A DNA stretch of 5,843 bases. It comes from Candidatus Zixiibacteriota bacterium. GTDB taxonomy: Bacteria; Zixibacteria; MSB-5A5; GN15; PGXB01. The position numbers were made by a program, and so were the translations under genes. This document shows, in pieces, positions 1 through 5,843 of the stretch (position 1 is the first letter of the stretch; each line of letters opens with the position of its first letter). The notes below the pieces were generated by a model. The model was not told the DNA's origin. It was given only the letters and a program-made list of their open reading frames with translations, and did not search any database. The DNA lies in assembly GCA_003641425.1 (NCBI GenBank), contig QNAH01000186.1, forward strand, positions 1 to 5,843, written 5' to 3'.

Positions 1-65
1 AAATTTGTAGGGATAACCCGCACGGGCAACAGGTGAGAGGATTTTATCAGGGCAGGGACATGACT

Positions 66-94
66 TTGTGTTTAATCATAATTAATTATATAAA
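66..94 (+). promoter_or_regulatory. Possible sigma70-type promoter for hppA
   Basis: A TTGTGT hexamer (66-71) and a TATAAA hexamer (89-94) are separated by 17 bases, in an AT-rich stretch just ahead of hppA. This matches housekeeping promoter geometry with a weak -35 and a good -10. Transcription would begin near base 100, leaving a leader only long enough for the Shine-Dalgarno. AT-rich DNA yields such matches by chance, and FCB bacteria often use a different promoter consensus, so this is tentative. Confidence 0.35.
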
Positions 95-102
95 CCTAAT
101 TT

Positions 103-109
103 AAGGGAG
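103..109 (+). promoter_or_regulatory. Ribosome binding site of hppA
   Basis: AAGGGAG lies six bases before the ATG at 116. It is a strong purine-rich Shine-Dalgarno at normal spacing, and it fixes the hppA start. The two downstream genes of the leftward group have no comparable site. Confidence 0.75.
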
Positions 110-115
110 TTGTAA

Positions 116-2119
116 ATGGATCACTGGATCTATTTGTACGCTGCACAGATTTTAGGTGTTGTCGGTATCATCTTCGCCGTGATACTCTACTTCAACATAA
201 AATCCAAGGATGCAGGAAACGACCTGATGAAAGACATCGCCTCGCAGATTGCGCACGGCGCCATGATCTTTCTCAAACGGGAATACTCGATTCTCGCCAT
301 TTTTATCATTGTTGTGTTCATTTTGTTGTTCATTTTCATAACCCGGGCCACAGCGATCGCCTTCCTCTGCGGCGCTCTCTGTTCCATGCTTGCCGGCTAC
401 TTCGGTATGCAGGCCGCTACCAAGGCTAATGTCCGGACATCGGCCGCGGCCAAGGATAAAGGCCAGGGTGGAGCGCTTTCGATTGCTTTCACCGGCGGTG
501 CCGTAATGGGCATGTCGGTGGCCTCGCTGGGCCTGCTGGGTGTGGGAATCTTCACCTACCTGGTTTTCAGAACCGACTTTTTCAACTGGCCCGATCTGGC
601 CGGGTTCGGTATGGGTGCTTCCTCGATTGCGCTGTTCGCGCGTGTCGGCGGCGGTATTTATACCAAGTCGGCTGATGTCGGCGCCGACCTGGTTGGTAAG
701 GTTGAGGCCGGTATTCCTGAAGACGATCCGCGTAACCCCGCTGTTATCGCTGACAATGTCGGCGACAATGTCGGTGACACCGCCGGTATGGGTGCTGACC
801 TTTTTGAATCCTATGTCGGTTCGGTCATCGCAACAATTGCCATCGCGGCGGTCGCACTCGGCTCTGATATGCCGACCGGCTCGACTCTGGCTAAAGTGCT
901 CCTGCCGATAGCCATCGCTACCGCGGGAATTATTGCCTCGATTCTGGGTGTGCTTTCAGTCAAGATATTTGCCAACATGAAAAACCCTGCGGCTGTTCTT
1001 CGAGTTGTTACCTATGTCGCCTCGATTGTCCTCTTTATCGCGGCCTGGTTTATTATTCAAAAGCTTGGACTCGACCCCAAATTGTTCTGGGTGATCCTGG
1101 CCGGTAATGTGGCCGGTATTTTAATTGGTCTGTTGACCGAATATTACACCGCCGCCGGGCCGATCAGAAAAATCGCCAAGGCTTCCGAAACCGGCGCCGC
1201 CACCAATATCATTTCCGGTCTGGCCGTCGGTATGGAATCGGTGGCAATCCCGGTCTTTGTTATTGCTATGGCTATCCTGCTTGGATTTAAGCTGGGCGGT
1301 TTGTATGGTATCGGTCTTGCCGCCGTCGGCATGCTTTCAACCATCGGTGTGACCATGTCGGTCGATGCCTACGGACCGATCGCCGATAATGCCGGTGGTA
1401 TTACCGAGATGGCCGGTTTGGGCGAAGATGTCCGCAAAATCACTGACCGTCTGGATTCGCTCGGAAACACCACTGCCGCTATCGGTAAAGGCTTTGCCAT
1501 CGGCTCGGCCGCTTTGACCGCGCTGGCCCTTTTCTCAGCCTACAGCACGGCCGCCGATGTCAAGACAATTTCTCTGCTTGATGTCCACGTGGTGGTCGGA
1601 TTCTTCATCGGCGGCATTCTGCCGTTCCTGATCGCCTCCCTGACAATGACCGCTGTCGGAAAAGCTGCGTTTAAAATGGTCTCCGAAGTGCGCCGTCAGT
1701 TTAGGGAAATCACCGGTCTGATGGAAGGCACAGCCAAGCCGGATACCGGACGTTGTGTCGATATCGCTACCAAAGGTGCCCTTCAGCAAATGGTGTTGCC
1801 CGGATGTGCGGCTATAGGCGCTCCGATCCTGGTCGGATTGATTTTCGGAAAGGAAGCACTCGGCGGATTCCTCGGCGGTGCTACTTTGACAGGTGTTCTA
1901 ATGGCCCTGATGATGGCCAATGCCGGTGGCGCCTGGGACAATGCCAAGAAATATATCGAAGCCGGTAATCTGGGCGGCAAAGGTTCCGAAACCCATAAAG
2001 CCGCAGTTGTCGGCGATACCGTCGGCGATCCTTTCAAAGATACTTCCGGCCCGTCGATGAACATCCTCATCAAGCTGATGGCTATGGTTTCGCTGGTGCT
2101 CGCCCCGTTGTTTTTGTAA
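116..2119 (+). CDS. hppA: Membrane-bound K+-dependent pyrophosphatase, probably Na+-translocating
   Basis: Integral inner-membrane ion pump that hydrolyses pyrophosphate and uses the energy to export Na+ and/or H+. The 667-residue protein is complete, at the short end of the usual bacterial size, with about 16 hydrophobic segments. The family's substrate and Mg2+ motifs are all present: DVGADLVGKVE (187-197), DDPRNP (203-208), DNVGDNVGD (213-221), GPIADNAGGITEM (420-432), GGAWDNAKKYIE (604-615) and GDTVGDPFKDTSGPS (633-647). In GNTTAAIGKG (450-459), Ala454 and Gly457 occupy the positions that are Lys and Thr in K+-independent enzymes, so K+ dependence is expected. The gating glutamate sits in DLFESYVG (Glu231), the position found in Na+ pumps such as the Thermotoga enzyme; plant H+ pumps carry it four residues later. 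Combined with K+ dependence this favours Na+ transport, although dual Na+/H+ pumping is not excluded. It has its own Shine-Dalgarno, ends at a strong terminator, and appears monocistronic. Confidence 0.97.
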   Translation: MDHWIYLYAAQILGVVGIIFAVILYFNIKSKDAGNDLMKDIASQIAHGAMIFLKREYSILAIFIIVVFILLFIFITRATAIAFLCGALCSMLAGYFGMQAATKANVRTSAAAKDKGQGGALSIAFTGGAVMGMSVASLGLLGVGIFTYLVFRTDFFNWPDLAGFGMGASSIALFARVGGGIYTKSADVGADLVGKVEAGIPEDDPRNPAVIADNVGDNVGDTAGMGADLFESYVGSVIATIAIAAVALGSDMPTGSTLAKVLLPIAIATAGIIASILGVLSVKIFANMKNPAAVLRVVTYVASIVLFIAAWFIIQKLGLDPKLFWVILAGNVAGILIGLLTEYYTAAGPIRKIAKASETGAATNIISGLAVGMESVAIPVFVIAMAILLGFKLGGLYGIGLAAVGMLSTIGVTMSVDAYGPIADNAGGITEMAGLGEDVRKITDRLDSLGNTTAAIGKGFAIGSAALTALALFSAYSTAADVKTISLLDVHVVVGFFIGGILPFLIASLTMTAVGKAAFKMVSEVRRQFREITGLMEGTAKPDTGRCVDIATKGALQQMVLPGCAAIGAPILVGLIFGKEALGGFLGGATLTGVLMALMMANAGGAWDNAKKYIEAGNLGGKGSETHKAAVVGDTVGDPFKDTSGPSMNILIKLMAMVSLVLAPLFL

Positions 2120-2135
2120 ATAGAAATTCAGATAC

Positions 2136-2165
2136 AAAAAAAGCCCCGGTCCAGGGGCTTTTTTT
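2136..2165. terminator. Bidirectional intrinsic terminator between convergent genes
   Basis: Seven A, then GCCCC, a six-base loop GGTCCA, GGGGC and seven T form a perfect 12-bp inverted repeat. Read rightwards it is a GC stem followed by a T run, 16 bases past the hppA stop. Read leftwards it has the same form, five bases past the stop of the receptor gene at 2171. It therefore can end both converging transcripts. Confidence 0.93.
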
Positions 2166-2170
2166 ATCGG

Positions 2171-4153
2171 TTAATCCCAGAATTCCCATGTAACCCCGTA
2201 GTAGTTGAAACGATCGACATACAAATAGTCTTCTCTCGAATAATAGTCGGTTCCCGGTACATTCTGCGATATATAATAGAACCGGAATTTTTTTATTCTG
2301 AAGGTGAATTTGATATTTAAGATCATGTCCCGGCCGTATTCCTGCCCGTTATAACCTGAGTATATGTCATTGTAAACGGCTTCACCATAGGCGTAGAGAT
2401 GGACATCGAATTTCTTGATATGATAGTACAGTTCAAGACTCGAAAACGCCTGATAATCGGGGGAATATGGCGGATCATTGTCGCCGTCTATCTTCAGGTA
2501 ATGGTAGCTGGCCCCGCCCGACCAGTATATAAGGCTCCCCAGCGTCAATTTTTTCTGCACTGTACCGGTAACAAAATCGATATCCCTGTTGACCGGTCTA
2601 TATTCTCCCTGTGTATAAAGAGGATTGTCGAATTTTTTCCAGTCGATACCGTCCCTGATTCTCCCGCCCGTTACTGATAACCTTAAATCGCGGCCGGTTC
2701 TCCCCAGGGCGAAAGTCAGGTTGCCGATTAACTGCTTTTCGGGTTCGAGATCGGGATTACCCGATTCCAGATAATCTTCTCCAAAATCGACTACCAATCC
2801 GCCGGCGGCCGGTACCAGGTCAAGTTCATACTGACTTGGAAATCTGGTGCTGTAACCGACTGAGCCGGAAAAAAAAGTCTTTTCTCCATTATTTGTAAAA
2901 GCAAACATCCCCGATGGTGCCGGGTCATATCCTTTGACCTTTTCACCCTTAATATACATTAGGAAAGCGGTCTCTCCATGTGCCGCTAAATACTCGAAAT
3001 CAACAGTGCCACGGCGGCGTTTATTGGACAGGCTCCTGTCCTCGTATTTTCCTTCTGTAAGACTCAATCCGGCCTTTAGTGCCGATCTTCCCATCTTCCG
3101 TTGGTGATAAAGGCTTATTGTATTATCTGAAAGATCGATATGCCTGTAGTATGGTTTTTGAAATAAATCGATGTTGGATTCCGAGCTCTGATGGCGAAAC
3201 TCTATCCCGGTTGTTTTGCCGGCATCGTGGGCCAATCTAAGCCCTGAGCTGATATCGAGGTTGCGGCGAAACCTGTCGAAATAGTTTTCCGATATGGCCG
3301 GTCGATGTCTGTAACCGCCATCGTTTTTATAAAGGTGACCGTTTAGATCCAGCCGGACATTTGATGTGATCGGAGCGATAATTTCACCCCACTGATTATA
3401 ACCGTCGTCATCACTGTTAAAATATGTTCCATCGGATTTCCTGTATCCGACGGCCAGGCGGATTGAACGCCCTTTCCGGTTGCGGTGCGTGAACAGACCT
3501 TTGGTATATGCATAGCCGTTCCAGCCCTTATCAACCATCATTTTCGATTCGGCCCTGGTTCCTTCCGGTTGATGCGGTACCAGGATTAGCGACGAACTGC
3601 TGTTCTGACCGCCGAAAATCATGCCCAGGGGACCCTCGATATTGTATATATCCTGCACCGGGGCGGTGGGGATACTATTGAGATCTGTCATATTATCGGG
3701 TTCAGGGAGATGCTCAAACGGCGTCAGGTTTCGACCATTCAGGATGATGTTCATACGGTTACCCGGCAGAGTGAAAGGCGACACGGTCTTTCGAAATGGT
3801 ATTTCCTGATAATCGATAATGAAATTAGACGGACTAAAACGAAGGTAATCGCCGGCGTCGTGTTGATTTGATCGAGCCGCATCATCCTTTATATTGAGGC
3901 GGTCAATCAGAAACGCCTGTCGAACCGAATCATCAAAATTATAAAAATACTCCAACTGCGTAGTATCGATTTTCTCTTTCTTCTTTATAGGGGGCAGCTT
4001 GAAAAATGTGCTGTCCGGTACCTTTGATGAATCAGCTTTGAATACCGATGTGTCCGGCTTCGGTTCAGGCGGTTGATCCTGAGCCGTAATATTTGATGCC
4101 GTAAAAAGAAAAAATATTATGGTTGTAAATAATAATTTTTTTGATACAATCAT
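2171..4153 (-). CDS. TonB-dependent-receptor-like outer-membrane protein
   Basis: Predicted outer-membrane ligand importer of 660 residues; ligand unknown. The ATG at 4153 is preferred over an in-frame one at 4222 because it puts a standard signal peptide at the very N-terminus (MIVSKK, hydrophobic core about 7-20, likely cleavage after ITA at 22-24) and overlaps the previous gene's stop as ATGA. A Pro/Lys/Asp-rich linker follows (about 25-65), then a divergent plug domain (about 85-200) with DYLRFSP, MNIILNGRNL, DLNSIP and IEGPLGMIFG, which match the usual plug landmarks. The remainder alternates short polar turns and amphipathic strands as in a beta barrel. It includes ESGNPDLEPEK (463-473), a hallmark of TonB-dependent receptors, and aromatic-rich final strands ending WEFWD. 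I see no clear TonB box and no N-terminal carboxypeptidase-like domain. It is the last gene of the leftward group, directly coupled to an ECF S-component-like gene. Family assignment is good; transport activity is inferred. Confidence 0.82.
   Translation of the reverse strand: MIVSKKLLFTTIIFFLFTASNITAQDQPPEPKPDTSVFKADSSKVPDSTFFKLPPIKKKEKIDTTQLEYFYNFDDSVRQAFLIDRLNIKDDAARSNQHDAGDYLRFSPSNFIIDYQEIPFRKTVSPFTLPGNRMNIILNGRNLTPFEHLPEPDNMTDLNSIPTAPVQDIYNIEGPLGMIFGGQNSSSSLILVPHQPEGTRAESKMMVDKGWNGYAYTKGLFTHRNRKGRSIRLAVGYRKSDGTYFNSDDDGYNQWGEIIAPITSNVRLDLNGHLYKNDGGYRHRPAISENYFDRFRRNLDISSGLRLAHDAGKTTGIEFRHQSSESNIDLFQKPYYRHIDLSDNTISLYHQRKMGRSALKAGLSLTEGKYEDRSLSNKRRRGTVDFEYLAAHGETAFLMYIKGEKVKGYDPAPSGMFAFTNNGEKTFFSGSVGYSTRFPSQYELDLVPAAGGLVVDFGEDYLESGNPDLEPEKQLIGNLTFALGRTGRDLRLSVTGGRIRDGIDWKKFDNPLYTQGEYRPVNRDIDFVTGTVQKKLTLGSLIYWSGGASYHYLKIDGDNDPPYSPDYQAFSSLELYYHIKKFDVHLYAYGEAVYNDIYSGYNGQEYGRDMILNIKFTFRIKKFRFYYISQNVPGTDYYSREDYLYVDRFNYYGVTWEFWD
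4150..4153 (-). promoter_or_regulatory. ATGA stop/start overlap, translational coupling site
   Basis: On the minus strand ATGA holds both the receptor's ATG (4153-4151) and the TGA of the S-component-like gene (4152-4150). Only a weak purine stretch (AAAGAAG) precedes it. Ribosomes finishing the upstream gene probably restart here. This is the main reason for choosing 4153 as the receptor start. Confidence 0.75.
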
Positions 4154-4680
4154 ATTACCGCACTTCTTTCGCTCTTCATCAAATAAACCAGAGCAGGGTA
4201 AAACAATGGGAATATTATACAATTAGAAATGATTGTAATCAATGAAAATAGCAATCCTCCGATCAATCTTGGCCAGAATGGCTGAAAGAGAAACGCATCG
4301 ACCGGATCGACAATCAGATGATAAGCCACTCCGCTGACCAGCCCTGCCGCCGCCATGATTAAAATATTTTTTAATGTATTTCTTTCTTCGGTCAACCATC
4401 TTTTCGCCGCGGCGCCGATCACGGCCGTCAGCGAAATGCCGATAACCTGTGAAATCAGAATGGGGAAGGGAGGCGGACCGAAAGGATTTAAACTCGACCA
4501 GAGGAAAAAACCGATAGCGCCGACACCGACCCCGGGCCATATACCCCATAAGAGACCGGCTGAAAAGACAATAAAGAATGCCGGATTGACATTATTAATA
4601 AAAACAGCAAAATACGAGAAAACAAAAACCAGAGCCGCAAAGACAGCGACTCTGGTAATGATTTTTATTCTTGAATTCAT
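4150..4680 (-). CDS. ECF-transporter S-component-like membrane protein
   Basis: Small, very hydrophobic protein of 176 residues with about six membrane helices (roughly 7-29, 32-48, 49-63, 72-93, 104-124, 136-167). Size, helix count and layout fit the substrate-binding S component of an energy-coupling factor importer, which takes up vitamins or metal ions across the inner membrane. Helix 1 has an AxxxA pattern (Ala12 and Ala16 in RVAVFAALVF), resembling the small-residue motif S components use to contact the EcfT subunit. The segment NPFGPPPFPILISQVIG (65-81) also has the family look. The ATG directly follows the TAA of the upstream gene, with no obvious Shine-Dalgarno, and the stop overlaps the receptor's start. 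No EcfA ATPase or EcfT gene lies in the window, so it would have to share a module encoded elsewhere. The substrate cannot be assigned; I do not recognise it as a named vitamin transporter such as ThiT, RibU or BioY. An unrelated six-helix membrane protein is the alternative. Confidence 0.72.
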   Translation of the reverse strand: MNSRIKIITRVAVFAALVFVFSYFAVFINNVNPAFFIVFSAGLLWGIWPGVGVGAIGFFLWSSLNPFGPPPFPILISQVIGISLTAVIGAAAKRWLTEERNTLKNILIMAAAGLVSGVAYHLIVDPVDAFLFQPFWPRLIGGLLFSLITIISNCIIFPLFYPALVYLMKSERSAVI

Positions 4681-5843
4681 TTATCTGATGACGGCTACTT
4701 TGAATTTTTCCGAACCTTCTATCCCGCCGTTGGCGGCAATCACATGACAATAAGCCAGATATACTCCGGGGGCCACTTTTTTGCCGCTGGCATTGTCAAG
4801 TTTCCAGCCGACAGTTATCTCATTCCTGTTATAATAAGTCGAGAAATTACTGTTCTCAGGTATCACATTCACTTTTTCGCCGGCTATATTAAATATGGTT
4901 ACTTCCATCTTGGCCCGTATTCCCGAAAGAGATGAAGTTATTATTTTGGATTTGAAACAGACTGAATCGGTCGGTGAACTAACCTCGATTGGATTAGGAA
5001 AGGGGCTGGAAAATTCATAGGAATCAGCGAATTGTTCTGGCGTAACACTGCTTAATATCGGTGAATACCCATATTCAGCGGGATAGGCAGAGATAGCGGT
5101 ATCGACCGGAGTTGGGATAACCACTACATTACCATATTCTGCCGGATCGAACTGGAAATTCAACGGACTGCCCACCGGTGCACCATAGCTTCCGAGGATC
5201 TCCGCCTGTCCGATACCGCCAATCGGGAAACCGACAAATGAAACATACCATTTTATACCAACAGCGCCGACAAATGAGAAATAGAAAGTGGTGTCGGTCA
5301 ACAGCGACAGATTTTGCAGGTCCAGATAATGAGCGCTGGCGCTTTGCGGCATGTTGTCCATATAAAAAGTTATAGGCATATCTTCGCCCAGTAAGAACGG
5401 TGAACCGTCACTCAATGTATCCGGCCAGGGCCAGAGCATGCGCGGAATATCATAATTCGCGAAACCGAGAAAGGCGCTGTCCGGTATCATCGGGTATTCT
5501 TCCGCCTCTGTAAATCTGTATCCGGCTGGAGCCTGCGATGCTCTGCCGCCGGTGAACAGATTCCACACCGAAAACTCGCTGAACGCTTTGTGAATGTCGT
5601 AATCGGGAATTATATTTAATATGTCACTAGTAATAGTATAATCTACTAACGCCGCATCAATAGCCTGAAGAAACTGCGGTCCGGGCTGAAGCGCGCAGCC
5701 TTCCCATATATCCTTGATTAGCGAAGTATCAAATTTCTCTGATAGGTACAGCGGAAAGATGGCGGCGCTGTACTGATGAACCGTATTGGTGTAAATGGCA
5801 TGCTGCAAACCCAGCCAGGGGTAATCATAATAATAGGGGAGAT
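4681..5843 (-). CDS. Secreted protein with C-terminal sorting domain, possible metalloprotease (5'-partial)
   Basis: The frame stays open to the window edge, so the N-terminus, any signal peptide and any HExxH zinc site lie outside; 387 residues are visible. An in-frame TTG at 5808 could be mistaken for a start, but the 11 codons before it (LPYYYDYPWLG) continue the same protein. The first visible part, with NTVHQYSAAIFPLYLSEKF and DIWEGC, resembles the helical region after the zinc site in putative secreted metalloproteases of the MXAN_6640 type; this is a recollection-based inference. Next comes a beta-rich, aromatic middle region. The last ~110 residues begin at PFPNPI and continue with VTIFNIAGEKV, the turn WKLDNASGKKVAPGVYLAY, and the end FKVAVIR. 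This is the pattern of a FlgD-Ig/T9SS type A C-terminal domain, which routes proteins to the cell surface. It is the first visible gene of a gapless leftward group, ending directly against the S-component-like gene. Sorting domain: confident; protease role: tentative. Confidence 0.7.
   Translation of the reverse strand, partial: LPYYYDYPWLGLQHAIYTNTVHQYSAAIFPLYLSEKFDTSLIKDIWEGCALQPGPQFLQAIDAALVDYTITSDILNIIPDYDIHKAFSEFSVWNLFTGGRASQAPAGYRFTEAEEYPMIPDSAFLGFANYDIPRMLWPWPDTLSDGSPFLLGEDMPITFYMDNMPQSASAHYLDLQNLSLLTDTTFYFSFVGAVGIKWYVSFVGFPIGGIGQAEILGSYGAPVGSPLNFQFDPAEYGNVVVIPTPVDTAISAYPAEYGYSPILSSVTPEQFADSYEFSSPFPNPIEVSSPTDSVCFKSKIITSSLSGIRAKMEVTIFNIAGEKVNVIPENSNFSTYYNRNEITVGWKLDNASGKKVAPGVYLAYCHVIAANGGIEGSEKFKVAVIR

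Larger units (their letters stand above)
1..115. other. Short region ahead of hppA, no confident gene
   Basis: Rightward, one frame is open from the window edge to a TAA at 102-104 and another to a TGA at 34-36. Either could be the last codons of an upstream gene, but neither tail (IINYINLI or GITRTGNR) is recognisable. Bases 70-100 are strongly AT-rich, as expected for a promoter region. No hairpin followed by a T run separates this stretch from what lies upstream. Confidence 0.4.

Noticed and set aside
17..26. CCCGCACGGG palindrome near the window start as a terminator or operator
   Set aside because: It has only a four-base stem with a two-base loop and no T run, too little to support a function.
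750..785. Tandem-looking DNA encoding DNVGDNVGD
   Set aside because: This is the conserved catalytic motif of membrane pyrophosphatases, not a separate repeat element.
540..911. 123-codon open frame on the + strand inside hppA
   Set aside because: It overlaps strongly conserved pyrophosphatase motifs in another frame, is rich in Arg, Ser and Pro as shifted frames are, and has no recognisable domain.
1753..2137. Several open frames of 70-96 codons on both strands over the 3' end of hppA
   Set aside because: All lie across the conserved C-terminal pyrophosphatase motifs and look like shadow frames of a moderately GC-rich gene.
4154..4222. In-frame upstream ATG at 4222 that would lengthen the receptor by 23 residues
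   Set aside because: It would bury the signal peptide behind a charged, cysteine-containing extension and overlap the S-component-like gene by over 70 bases. The ATG at 4153 gives a normal signal peptide and an ATGA overlap.
4355..4747. 130-codon + strand open frame antisense to the S-component-like gene
   Set aside because: Its composition mirrors the membrane-protein gene on the opposite strand, it spans a gene junction, and no ribosome site or domain supports it.
5068..5146. Two similar stretches (around 5068-5083 and 5132-5146) both encoding PAEYG
   Set aside because: The match is short and imperfect inside one coding region. It is likely chance or a small local duplication, not a repeat family.
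5806..5808. TTG at 5808 as the start of the secreted protein
   Set aside because: The frame is open to the window edge with protein-like sequence before it, there is no Shine-Dalgarno, and starting there would leave a surface protein without a signal peptide.

Overview
The window reads as chromosomal DNA from a Gram-negative bacterium with moderate GC, probably an FCB-group or related candidate-phylum lineage (Zixibacteria-like is my best guess). The support is a TonB-receptor-type outer-membrane protein, a secreted protein with a C-terminal FlgD/T9SS-type sorting domain, and a membrane pyrophosphatase of the kind common in energy-limited anaerobes. The lineage is inferred from protein style, not from a marker gene.

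Layout: bases 1-115 are a short AT-rich leader with a possible promoter and a clear Shine-Dalgarno. One rightward gene follows (116-2119), a complete K+-dependent membrane pyrophosphatase (hppA) whose motifs favour Na+ pumping. A perfect 12-bp hairpin flanked by A and T runs (2136-2165) separates it from a leftward gene group and can terminate transcription from both sides. The rest of the window (2171-5843) is that leftward group, in transcription order: the C-terminal part of a secreted, possibly metalloprotease-like protein (5' end outside the window); a small six-helix membrane protein resembling an ECF-transporter S component; and a TonB-dependent-receptor-like outer-membrane protein.

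The three leftward genes are packed with no gaps. The first junction is TAA directly followed by ATG, and the second is an ATGA stop/start overlap. This implies one transcript with coupled translation. Together they place one protein outside the cell, one in the outer membrane and one in the inner membrane. That suggests a scavenging route in which an extracellular protein releases or binds a ligand, the receptor imports it across the outer membrane, and the S component carries it inward using an ECF energising module encoded elsewhere. The ligand cannot be read from the sequence. This cassette is the most interesting part of the window; hppA is a well-known family and is unlikely to be functionally linked to it.

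There is no tRNA, rRNA, CRISPR array, insertion sequence or large repeat that I can see, and no gene-free stretch over 300 bases.
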